Source of the DNA: Lachnospiraceae bacterium
GTDB taxonomy: Bacteria; Bacillota; Clostridia; Lachnospirales; Lachnospiraceae
Assembly (NCBI GenBank): GCA_025758065.1
Contig: CP107199.1
Location: forward strand, 372,001 to 436,000
Direction of reading: 5' to 3'
Length of the DNA: 64,000 bases
Position numbers and translations under genes: made by a program. Each line of letters begins with the position of its first letter. Within the stretch, counting starts at the first letter, position 1. Under the pieces are notes generated by a model, which worked only from the letters and a program-made list of their open reading frames with translations, was not told where the DNA came from and searched no databases. Positions 58,001 to 64,000 of the stretch are shown here, piece by piece.

Positions 58001-58922
58001 CAATGATCTCACCTGTAGTGGTATCAACTACATCTTCTGCCAGCACCTGTCCGTTCAGACGGAACTTAAAGGACAGTTTCTTATTGAATTTATAACGTCC
58101 AACCTTTGCCAGGTCATATCTTCTAGGATCAAAGAACATGCTGTTAAGCAGGCTCTCTGCACTGTCTACAGACAGCGGCTCGCCTGGACGGATCTTCTTG
58201 TACAGTTCTAACAGACCATCCTGATAGTTATCAGATGTATCCTTTCCGAAGCTTGCAAGCAGCTTTGGTTCTTCACCGAACAGGTCTAAGATCTCTGCAT
58301 TGGTTCCGTAGCCTAAAGCACGGATCAGTACAGTGACCGGTACCTTACGGGTTCTGTCTACACGAACATAAAATACATCGTTGGAATCGGTTTCATATTC
58401 CAGCCATGCACCACGGTTAGGGATAACAGTACATGTAAACAGTTCCTTACCTACCTTATCATGTCCGATCCCGTAGTAAATACCAGGGGAACGTACAAGC
58501 TGGCTGACGATAACACGTTCTGCACCGTTAATCACAAATGAACCGGTATCTGTCATCAGAGGCAGATCACCCATAAATATCTCATGTTCATTCATTTCAT
58601 CTTTGTCTTTATTGTACAGTCTGACCTTTACCTTAAGCGGTGCGGCGTAAGTAGCATCCCGTTCTTTACACTCTTCGATGGTATACTTGATATCATCTCT
58701 GCATAATGTAAAGTCAACGAATTCCAGACTTAAATGTCCTGCAAAATCCGCGATAGGAGAGATATCAGCAAACGCTTCCTTCAGTCCTTCATCTAAGAAC
58801 CACTGGTAGGAGTCTTTCTGAATCTCGATCAGGTTAGGCATCTGAAGGACTTCCTTCTGCCTTGAATAGCTCATTCTTACGCTTTTCCCGGCCGGTACCG
58901 GACGTATTCTGCTTTTCTCCAT
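55062..58922 (-). CDS. rpoB: RNA polymerase beta subunit
   Basis: This 1286-residue subunit contains the rifampicin region ([23 protein letters not shown] split over 510-532), the Switch and catalytic [15 protein letters not shown], and the C-terminal [20 protein letters not shown]. After the family core there is a variable acidic/Tyr-Asn-rich tail of about 50 residues. AGGGGTGAAACGTCA precedes the ATG. The promoter lies about 150 bp upstream. The rif region shows the wild-type pattern (His in LTHKRR, Ser in RLSALGPGG). Confidence 0.98.
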   Translation of the reverse strand: [1286 protein letters not shown]

Positions 58923-59075
58923 TGACGTTTCACCCCTGTTTTCTTATTTGGTTGCAGTAGTTTTCCGGGATTTTTCTTTCTTTTTCTGTCCCTTTTTCCA
59001 CTGCTGTCGTTCTCGGTAATCGGGCGTCAGCAAATGGGCGCAATAAGCCCAGAACGCCACAATAATGCACTCTCC

Positions 59076-59104
59076 ATAATAACATACATTTGTCAAGGTG
59101 TCAA
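59076..59104 (-). promoter_or_regulatory. Promoter of rpoBC
   Basis: On the minus strand TTGACA (59099-59104) and TATTAT (59076-59081) are 17 bp apart, giving a leader of about 147 nt before rpoB. A divergent promoter for the small membrane protein gene begins 10 bp away. Confidence 0.75.
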
Positions 59105-59113
59105 TAATTTTTC

Positions 59114-59142
59114 TTGCTTTTTTTCGTTATAAATGTTATACT
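59114..59142 (+). promoter_or_regulatory. Promoter of the small membrane protein gene
   Basis: TTGCTT (59114-59119) and TATACT (59137-59142) are 17 bp apart. The transcript would carry the palindromic element 59192-59304 in its leader. Confidence 0.7.
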
Positions 59143-59191
59143 ATATTGGAATGTCTTGGGGCATGTTCGTTCAGGCTGCTAAGACCACATT

Positions 59192-59304
59192 ATGTACTCA
59201 CGGAATCTTTTTTTGACCGGTTTTACGGGAAGATTTCTTTGTCAGCTGTACCCGGCAAAAAACCGGCCGCAAAAGCAGGTGCAGGAAAGACTTCGAAAGT
59301 ACAT
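59192..59304. repeat. 113 bp palindromic element (family B, short form)
   Basis: The ends ATGTACTCACGGAATCTTT and AAAGACTTCGAAAGTACAT match the ends of the element at 2833-2995. The inner arms (AAGATTTCTTTGTCAGCTGTAC; GGCCGCAAAAGCAGGTGCAG) also match, while the central 50 bp of the long form is missing. It lies in the 5' leader of the gene at 59329, ending 25 bp before its start and 11 bp before its ribosome binding site. Confidence 0.8.
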
Positions 59305-59328
59305 CATTACAATTCGGAGGTATACATT

Positions 59329-59778
59329 ATGTTAAATACCGTTTTAAACATACTGCTGGTGATTCTCATCATTGCAGCTATCGTTCTGGCTATCCTGTAT
59401 TTCCTTGGAAATAAGCTCCAGAAGCGCCAGTTAGAACAGCAGCAGATGTTAGATGCAGCTGCACAGACCGTATCTCTTCTTGTTATTGATAAGAAGAAAC
59501 TGAAACTGACTCAGGCAGGTCTTCCAAAAATGGTAGTTGACCAGACTCCAAAGTACATGCGCTGGACCAAGGTTCCGATCGTTAAAGCAAAGATCGGACC
59601 AAAGATCGTTACACTGATCGCTGATGCAAGAGTATTTGAGTGCCTTCCTGTTAAAACAGAAGCAAAGGTAATCTTAAGCGGTATCTACATCACCCAGATC
59701 AAAAGTGTACGCGGAGGTTCTATTCCAACTCCGCCAAAGAAAAAGGGATTTTTCGCAAGATTCCGTAAAGATGCATAA
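59329..59778 (+). CDS. Small single-pass membrane protein of unknown function
   Basis: This 149-residue protein has one N-terminal transmembrane helix (VLNILLVILIIAAIVLAILY) followed by a basic cytoplasmic domain (QTVSLLVIDKKKLKLTQAGL, then IVTLIADARVFECLPVK) and a Lys/Arg-rich end (KKKGFFARFRKD). TTCGGAGG places the start at 59329. The open frame extends upstream to 59098 only because a palindromic element happens to lack stops there, so that part is not included. The pattern is found as a conserved hypothetical protein beside rpoB in Lachnospiraceae; I do not know its role. Confidence 0.8.
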   Translation: MLNTVLNILLVILIIAAIVLAILYFLGNKLQKRQLEQQQMLDAAAQTVSLLVIDKKKLKLTQAGLPKMVVDQTPKYMRWTKVPIVKAKIGPKIVTLIADARVFECLPVKTEAKVILSGIYITQIKSVRGGSIPTPPKKKGFFARFRKDA

Positions 59779-59788
59779 TATGGGGCGT

Positions 59789-59830
59789 AAAAAAACAGCC
59801 GGCTCCCGGATGGGATCGGCTGTTTTTTAT
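59789..59830. terminator. Terminator after the small membrane protein gene
   Basis: AAAAAACAGCCG pairs with CGGCTGTTTTTT around a GC-rich loop. T runs on both sides make it usable in both directions, also for the DUF1934 gene. Confidence 0.8.
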
Positions 59831-59880
59831 TATGCACAACTCACTTTATGATAATGTTCACCATCAGGCAACATATCCGT

Positions 59881-60303
59881 TTACTGGCAGGACTGCACAT
59901 CTACCAGGATACGGCAGTCTGACATATGTTCGTAATTAATATCCAGGGAATAGTCCACATTTACCTTCAGGCTGTCTGCCTGTTCATCCACTGCAAAGTG
60001 GTTGGCCTGTATCCCCACTACGATCTCACCAAACGGTGTGCTGTAACAGGAAACATTTTTCCGGTTCTTTTCAAACAGCATATGGGTAATGGCTGTTCCT
60101 TTTTTTGTAATATCCATAGATGTTGACGTGATCTTGATGATATTCTTTACCGGTTCTTTAAAGCCTTCTATCAGTTCTTCATACAAAACATAATGTTTCC
60201 CGTTCTTCTGGTAATAATCACCCCGGACGATCATCTCCACATCATTATCCTCTTCATCCACTGTATGTACCCCACGGATAGTGATCAATACATCCTTTGT
60301 CAT
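59881..60303 (-). CDS. DUF1934 beta-barrel protein
   Basis: This 140-residue protein has the DUF1934 pattern (DVLITIRGVHTV, KHYVLYEELIEG, NIIKITSTSMDITKKG, MLFEKNRKNVSCYSTPFGEI). The fold is related to calycin/lipocalin-like barrels. Function is unknown; it is common and conserved in Firmicutes, often near wall or arginyl-tRNA synthetase genes. AGAGGGTTAC sets ATG at 60303, preferred over 60330. It lies 40 bp after ddl and is probably co-transcribed with it. Confidence 0.88.
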   Translation of the reverse strand: MTKDVLITIRGVHTVDEEDNDVEMIVRGDYYQKNGKHYVLYEELIEGFKEPVKNIIKITSTSMDITKKGTAITHMLFEKNRKNVSCYSTPFGEIVVGIQANHFAVDEQADSLKVNVDYSLDINYEHMSDCRILVDVQSCQ

Positions 60304-60343
60304 GTAACCCTCTTTTCTTTCTGAAAGCACCTGTGATCTGAGC

Positions 60344-61402
60344 TTAGAAGCGCTCTAAAGCATGGCTCATCAGCTTATCTACTAATTCCTCTTTGTTAAT
60401 ACCTCTTGCTTCCCACAGCATCGGATACATGCTGATCGCGGTAAATCCAGGCATTGTATTGATCTCGTTAAATACGATCTCTCCATCTTCCTTTACAAAG
60501 AAGTCCACGCGGGAAAGTCCATATCCGTCTACTGCTTTAAAAATAGCTACTGCTGCCTTTCTTACTTCTTCTGCTGCATTGCCTGGAAGTTCAGGATCTG
60601 TTACAGTCTTGGACTCAGCATTATGGTATTTTGCATCAAAATCATAAAAATCTGCTGCTGCCAGGATCTCACCAACACCGGAAGCCTTTACTTCTTCTTT
60701 TCCGCCGCCAAATACAGCACATTCGATCTCACGGCCAACGATCATTTCTTCTACCAGGATCTTTCTGTCATGGTTTGCAGCCTCTTTTAAACCGTTTTCC
60801 AGTTCTTCTCTGTTTTCTGCCTTGCTGACACCCTTAGATGAGCCTGCGTTAGATGGTTTAATGAATACAGGATATGAAAAATGTTTTTCAACACGGGCAA
60901 TTACTACATCCATATCAGCTAACTGCTCACTCATAACAGGCTCGTAATCTGCCTGACGGATGCCTAAATTATTTACAATGATCTTTGTATACAGTTTATC
61001 CATGCCTACTGCAGATGCCAGTACGCCGCAGCCTACATATGGGATCCTTGCCAGTTCGAGAAGTCCCTGAATGGTTCCATCCTCACCATGAAGTCCGTGA
61101 AGGACCGGGAATACCAGATCAAGTTTTACTTCTGATACTTTGTCTCCATCCATAAGGATCGCACATTTTTTAGTGGCATCTGGAAGGATGGCTGCAGATA
61201 CCTTTCCATTTCTCCACTCGCCGCTTCTGATATCGTCCACAGAATCTGTCTTGATCCAATGTCCGTCCATTGTAATACCAATAAGAAGCAGATCATATTT
61301 TTCTTTGTTGATACGGTCGATCACATTGGCTGCTGACATGCAGGAAACTTCATGCTCTGATGACTGTCCGCCGAAAATGACTGCTGCTGTTTTTCTTTCC
61401 AT
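60344..61402 (-). CDS. ddl: D-alanine--D-alanine ligase
   Basis: This 352-residue ATP-grasp enzyme joins two D-alanines for peptidoglycan. It has IFGGQSSEHEVSCMSA, FPVLHGLHGEDGTIQG (the Glu/His region), VFIKPSNAGSSKGVSKA, and the C-terminal NEINTMPGFTAISMYPMLW. The YP motif in SMYPMLWE indicates a normal D-Ala-D-Ala ligase rather than a D-Ala-D-Lac enzyme. GGAG precedes the ATG. It is co-directional with the DUF1934 gene. Confidence 0.96.
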   Translation of the reverse strand: MERKTAAVIFGGQSSEHEVSCMSAANVIDRINKEKYDLLLIGITMDGHWIKTDSVDDIRSGEWRNGKVSAAILPDATKKCAILMDGDKVSEVKLDLVFPVLHGLHGEDGTIQGLLELARIPYVGCGVLASAVGMDKLYTKIIVNNLGIRQADYEPVMSEQLADMDVVIARVEKHFSYPVFIKPSNAGSSKGVSKAENREELENGLKEAANHDRKILVEEMIVGREIECAVFGGGKEEVKASGVGEILAAADFYDFDAKYHNAESKTVTDPELPGNAAEEVRKAAVAIFKAVDGYGLSRVDFFVKEDGEIVFNEINTMPGFTAISMYPMLWEARGINKEELVDKLMSHALERF

Positions 61403-61499
61403 TTCTATATCTCCTCACTTACATCTTTTCTTTTCCATAAATCTTTAAAACAGATCTTTAAAATAAATCTTTAAAATCTCATTTTTCTCAGATTTTACC

Positions 61500-61529
61500 G
61501 TTTACAGTATAGCATATGTGGAAATAAAT
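61500..61529 (+). promoter_or_regulatory. Candidate sigma-F-like promoter of spoIIR
   Basis: GTTTA (61500-61504), 15 nt, then GGAAATAAAT (61520-61529) resembles the forespore sigma-F pattern (GYWTA and GGNNANAHTR) with one mismatch. SpoIIR is a known sigma-F target. The prediction is by eye only. Confidence 0.5.
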
Positions 61530-61544
61530 ACAATTAGAAAATCT

Positions 61545-61614
61545 GTTACAGTTCATCCATGACATCTTCTTGTTTCCATATTCATGAAAACAAGAAGCAT
61601 GGATAAACTGTAAC
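61545..61614. repeat. Two-hairpin element (family C), 70 bp short form
   Basis: Ends GTTACAGTTCATCCATG and CATGGATAAACTGTAAC are near-perfect inverses, and the CTTCTTGTTTCCAT hairpin matches the 3' hairpin of 34213-34359 in reverse. The first hairpin of the long form is missing. The join lies exactly at a CCATG present twice in the long form. It sits in the spoIIR leader. Confidence 0.82.
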
Positions 61615-61640
61615 GAAAATCTTGAAAGGAAGTTTTATCC

Positions 61641-62261
61641 ATGAAATCTGTAACTGACTGCCGTAAATGGCTTTTTTGTTCTCTTGCCTGCTTTTTCACT
61701 GCCTTCCTGATCGCTGTTTCTGCCAATACCTGCAAACAGGAAGCAGATGCCAGCCGTATTGCCCCTTATGTGCTGCGTTTTCATATTTTAGCAGAAAGCA
61801 ACTCTAAAACTGACCAGCAGCTAAAATTGAAGGTACGCGAACAGGTTCTTTCTTATATACAGGAAAATGCCCCGGCTCATGCTGGAAAAGAAGAACTTGC
61901 TTCCTGGCTCCTTTCCCGCAGGGAAGATATTATTCTCAATGCCAAACAGACACTGGCCTATTATGGACGTAAAGCAACGGTAGACCTTAACCTGAGCCAT
62001 GACCATTTTCCTGCAAGGACCTATGGAAATGCATTTTTTCCCTGCGGCTACTATGATGCAGCACGCCTTACCATAGGCAAAGGAAAAGGACGCAACTGGT
62101 GGTGCGTCCTCTATCCCGGACTGTGTTTTCCTGATCCGGATCCCGTTGTAAAAGAAACATCCTCTAAGGGATATTCCCTTGTCTTTGAAACTGCCCCAAG
62201 ACCAGAACTGCATCTTGGACTTTTAGATGCTGCAAAACAGCTTTTTAAGCAGAAAGCTTAG
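61641..62261 (+). CDS. spoIIR: Stage II sporulation protein R
   Basis: This 206-residue signalling protein is made in the forespore and secreted to trigger SpoIIGA, which activates sigma-E in the mother cell. A N-terminal signal anchor (WLFCSLACFFTAFLIAVSA) is followed by conserved YVLRFHILAESNSKTDQQLK, the Arg/His-rich middle and YGNAFFPCGYYDAARLTIGK, NWWCVLYPGLCF. AAAGGAAG precedes the start. Its presence shows the lineage carries the sporulation programme. The end overlaps the convergent small gene by 4 bp. Confidence 0.94.
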   Translation: MKSVTDCRKWLFCSLACFFTAFLIAVSANTCKQEADASRIAPYVLRFHILAESNSKTDQQLKLKVREQVLSYIQENAPAHAGKEELASWLLSRREDIILNAKQTLAYYGRKATVDLNLSHDHFPARTYGNAFFPCGYYDAARLTIGKGKGRNWWCVLYPGLCFPDPDPVVKETSSKGYSLVFETAPRPELHLGLLDAAKQLFKQKA

Positions 62262-62506
62262 CCTCTCGCTTTCTGCTTATCTAACATTTCCTGAAGAGCC
62301 TCGTCACTTTCATCGATCCAGACATCTTCTTCATCAGCATTAAGTCCCAGATAAACAGCCAGTGTACGTTCATCATCACTGTTGTTCCAGTGGCTGATAT
62401 AACGGTCGATTTCATCAAAGCCGATCTCACCGGCAAGATAGAGTTCTTTGAAAGTCTTTTCTGTTTTATCTTCTATTTTATTCTCTTCTACTTTATTCTC
62501 TTCCAT
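62258..62506 (-). CDS. Small acidic protein of unknown function
   Basis: This 82-residue protein has an acidic/lysine-rich N-terminus (MEENKVEENKIEDKTEKTF) and a helical domain (ELYLAGEIGFDEIDRYISHW, then LGLNADEEDVWIDESDE). AGGAGAAGAATATAAA favours ATG 62506 over 62542. Proteins with this domain are conserved in Lachnospiraceae without known function. It converges on spoIIR and follows the GntR gene by about 100 bp. Confidence 0.7.
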   Translation of the reverse strand: MEENKVEENKIEDKTEKTFKELYLAGEIGFDEIDRYISHWNNSDDERTLAVYLGLNADEEDVWIDESDEALQEMLDKQKARG

Positions 62507-62610
62507 TTTATATTCTTCTCCTATACATTTCCATATTTTCACAGAGTTCTTCTGTGGCTGACCTTGTAAAAAGAGTTTTTATCAGTTGTACCCCCACAGG
62601 ACATTTCCTG

Positions 62611-63318
62611 CTACCTTCTTCCACGGCCGCGCACAGGCTGTACATCTTCCTGTTCCTTGATATTCTTTGAAACAGTGATCTCCTGATTATCAATGTGTTC
62701 CCTGGCTGCATTCTTTGCTTCTGCAATGTTGCGGGTCTTGATAGCTGCTAAAATATGTTCATGTTCAACTACCAGGATTTGACGTTTATCCTCATCCTTG
62801 ATGTATTCCAAGCGATAACGGTACATCTGCTCTCTTAAGTTATTTAAGATCTGCACCAGCTTGTCATTTCCGGTTCCCAGATAGATCACATCATGGAATG
62901 CCTCATCCGTTTCTGCAATATTCATGGCATTTCCTTTATGAATAGCATTTTTAAAAGCATTCTGGCGCTGTTCTAACTGATCGATCTCTTCATCTGTCAT
63001 TCTCTGGCATGCCAGTTCAATAGCAAGCTCTTCCAGGGAACGGCGCACTTCCAGCACATCGCGAAGACTCTTTTCAGAGATTTTTGCTACCTCAGCGCCT
63101 TTTCGCGGGATCATAAGTACAAGTCCTTCCAGTTCCAGCTTACGGATGGCTTCACGGATCGGTGTACGGCTTACGCCTAATTTTTCTGCCAGCTGGATCT
63201 CCATCAGTCTTTCTCCCGGGGCCAGTTCTCCCTTTAAAATAGCCTGGCGCAGTGTATTAAATACAACATCACGAAGAGGCAGGTATTCATTCATATTGAC
63301 TTTAAAATTATTTTCCAT
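62611..63318 (-). CDS. GntR/FadR-type (FCD) regulator 3
   Basis: This 235-residue regulator has an N-terminal winged helix (VFNTLRQAILKGELAPGERL, then AEKLGVSRTPIREAIRKLE) and an FCD effector domain with the metal/ligand residues (EVRRSLEELAIELACQRM, DEAFHDVIYLGTGN, EHEHILAAIKTRN). It lies 17 bp after ispE, so the two may be co-transcribed. Its ligand and targets are unknown; genes of this type next to ispE are common in Clostridia. Confidence 0.92.
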   Translation of the reverse strand: MENNFKVNMNEYLPLRDVVFNTLRQAILKGELAPGERLMEIQLAEKLGVSRTPIREAIRKLELEGLVLMIPRKGAEVAKISEKSLRDVLEVRRSLEELAIELACQRMTDEEIDQLEQRQNAFKNAIHKGNAMNIAETDEAFHDVIYLGTGNDKLVQILNNLREQMYRYRLEYIKDEDKRQILVVEHEHILAAIKTRNIAEAKNAAREHIDNQEITVSKNIKEQEDVQPVRGRGRR

Positions 63319-63335
63319 CTTAAGACCATTCCTTT

Positions 63336-64000
63336 CTAAATTTTATATGTACTTCGTTTTACATTAAAGAAGTTGGTGAGATATACTTGTTTTGCCAGTT
63401 TTGCTGCATCGCCGTAGCGAAGCCTTTCGTAAGCATTCTGCGCTGCCTGAGGATTGGTGAACAGGCCAAATACGGTCGGACCGCTTCCGCTCATCATGGC
63501 ATTGACCGCCCCTTCTGCTTTCATCACCTGCTCGATCTCACCGATCACAGGATATTTACCTGCTGTTACCAGTTCCAGTACATTTCCGAATTTCCCGGCT
63601 ATTTCATGGATATTCTGGCGGTTGATTGCTTCTATCATACCGTCAATATCCGGATGGTCTTCTGGTTTCAGCTCCATAGCATCCAGGCTTTCATAAACCA
63701 CTTTTGTAGAAACGCTGATCCCCGGCTTTGCGATCAGCACCTGACATTGTGGAATCTGGGGAAGCGGTGTTAATTCTTCGCCAATCCCTTCTGAAAGTGC
63801 CGTTCCACGCATCAGGCAGTATGGGATATCTGCTCCCAGCTTTACACCACGCTCCATAAGTTCTTTTATACTTAAACCCAAGCCAAACATTTTATTGACC
63901 CCAAAAAGGACCGCAGCTGCATCTGTACTGCCTCCGGCCATTCCTGCCGATACAGGAATGAACTTTTTCAGTTGTATGGAAACCCCCTCTTTTACTCCGA
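63336..64000 (-). CDS. ispE: 4-diphosphocytidyl-2-C-methyl-D-erythritol kinase (partial)
   Basis: The visible C-terminal part, about 221 residues, includes FIPVSAGMAGGSTDAAAVLF, the GHMP-kinase ATP loop, and MMSGSGPTVFGLF near the C-terminus. The frame is open to the right window edge; the N-terminus lies beyond it. The enzyme phosphorylates CDP-methylerythritol in the MEP isoprenoid pathway. Reading begins upstream of the apparent ATG at 63941, which lies inside the conserved GMAGGS motif and is not the start. Confidence 0.94.
   Translation of the reverse strand, partial: GVKEGVSIQLKKFIPVSAGMAGGSTDAAAVLFGVNKMFGLGLSIKELMERGVKLGADIPYCLMRGTALSEGIGEELTPLPQIPQCQVLIAKPGISVSTKVVYESLDAMELKPEDHPDIDGMIEAINRQNIHEIAGKFGNVLELVTAGKYPVIGEIEQVMKAEGAVNAMMSGSGPTVFGLFTNPQAAQNAYERLRYGDAAKLAKQVYLTNFFNVKRSTYKI

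Noticed and set aside
59098..59328. 77-residue N-terminal extension of the small membrane protein
   Set aside because: This part is the promoter and the palindromic element; a good ribosome binding site and ATG occur at 59329, directly before the membrane helix.

Overview
The window looks like the chromosome of a spore-forming, strictly anaerobic gut-type Clostridia, most likely Lachnospiraceae. The basis is an str/rpoBC block typical of Firmicutes, spoIIR, YesM/YesN-type two-component systems, sodium-pump decarboxylases and strong purine-rich ribosome binding sites. No rRNA, tRNA or CRISPR array was seen.

Layout. 1-2810: partial MerR regulator, secreted S8 protease with a repeat-filled leader, ROK sugar kinase. 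3081-12382: a leftward sugar operon in the order response regulator, histidine kinase, a full-length tandem ABC protein that has lost its ATPase motifs, AGE-family sugar epimerase, RbsA-like ATPase, permease, lipoprotein binding protein, terminator. 12638-18195: a leftward biotin/Na+ decarboxylase operon with promoter and terminator, encoding an MmdA-like and an OadA-like carboxyltransferase plus one biotin carrier, a beta pump and a lipoprotein-type gamma/delta subunit. 18284-33880: a 15.6 kb remnant prophage bounded by a 25 bp direct repeat. It holds a lysis module, baseplate and tail genes, a truncated tape measure, an immunity region, cargo genes and an integrase, but no head, terminase, sheath or tube genes. 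34365-39774: L-tartrate dehydratase (ttdAB), a DASS dicarboxylate transporter, two GntR regulators and a DUF1847 protein. 39923-46010: aspartokinase, a secreted DUF5722 protein, and thiW-thiM facing a thiE-like gene. 46218-58922: tuf, fusA, rpsG, rpsL, rpoC, rpoB (all leftward). 59329-64000: small membrane protein, DUF1934, ddl, spoIIR, GntR, partial ispE.

Links between genes. Tartrate dehydratase makes oxaloacetate, which the OadA-type decarboxylase could use to pump sodium. The sugar operon couples import, epimerisation and (with the ROK kinase) phosphorylation. Its histidine kinase has almost no extracellular domain, so the dead ABC protein beside it is a candidate signal relay. In the prophage, a deletion has fused the early (cro-antirepressor) operon directly to the tail genes, so tail and lysis genes now sit behind the CI-controlled early promoter.

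Most notable observations: (1) an apparently invertible tail-fibre cassette, in which two alternative C-termini lie tail to tail between inverted 15 bp sites that carry the same in-frame LNSNL codons; (2) two tandem holin-like type I toxin/antisense-RNA loci too short for ordinary gene calling; (3) the catalytically dead RbsA-like protein; (4) a large structured leader with terminator before thiW that does not fit the TPP riboswitch consensus; (5) three families of intergenic hairpin elements, one with compensatory changes and one with an internal deletion between CCATG repeats; (6) a tandem WKDWW insertion near the N-terminus of RpoC.
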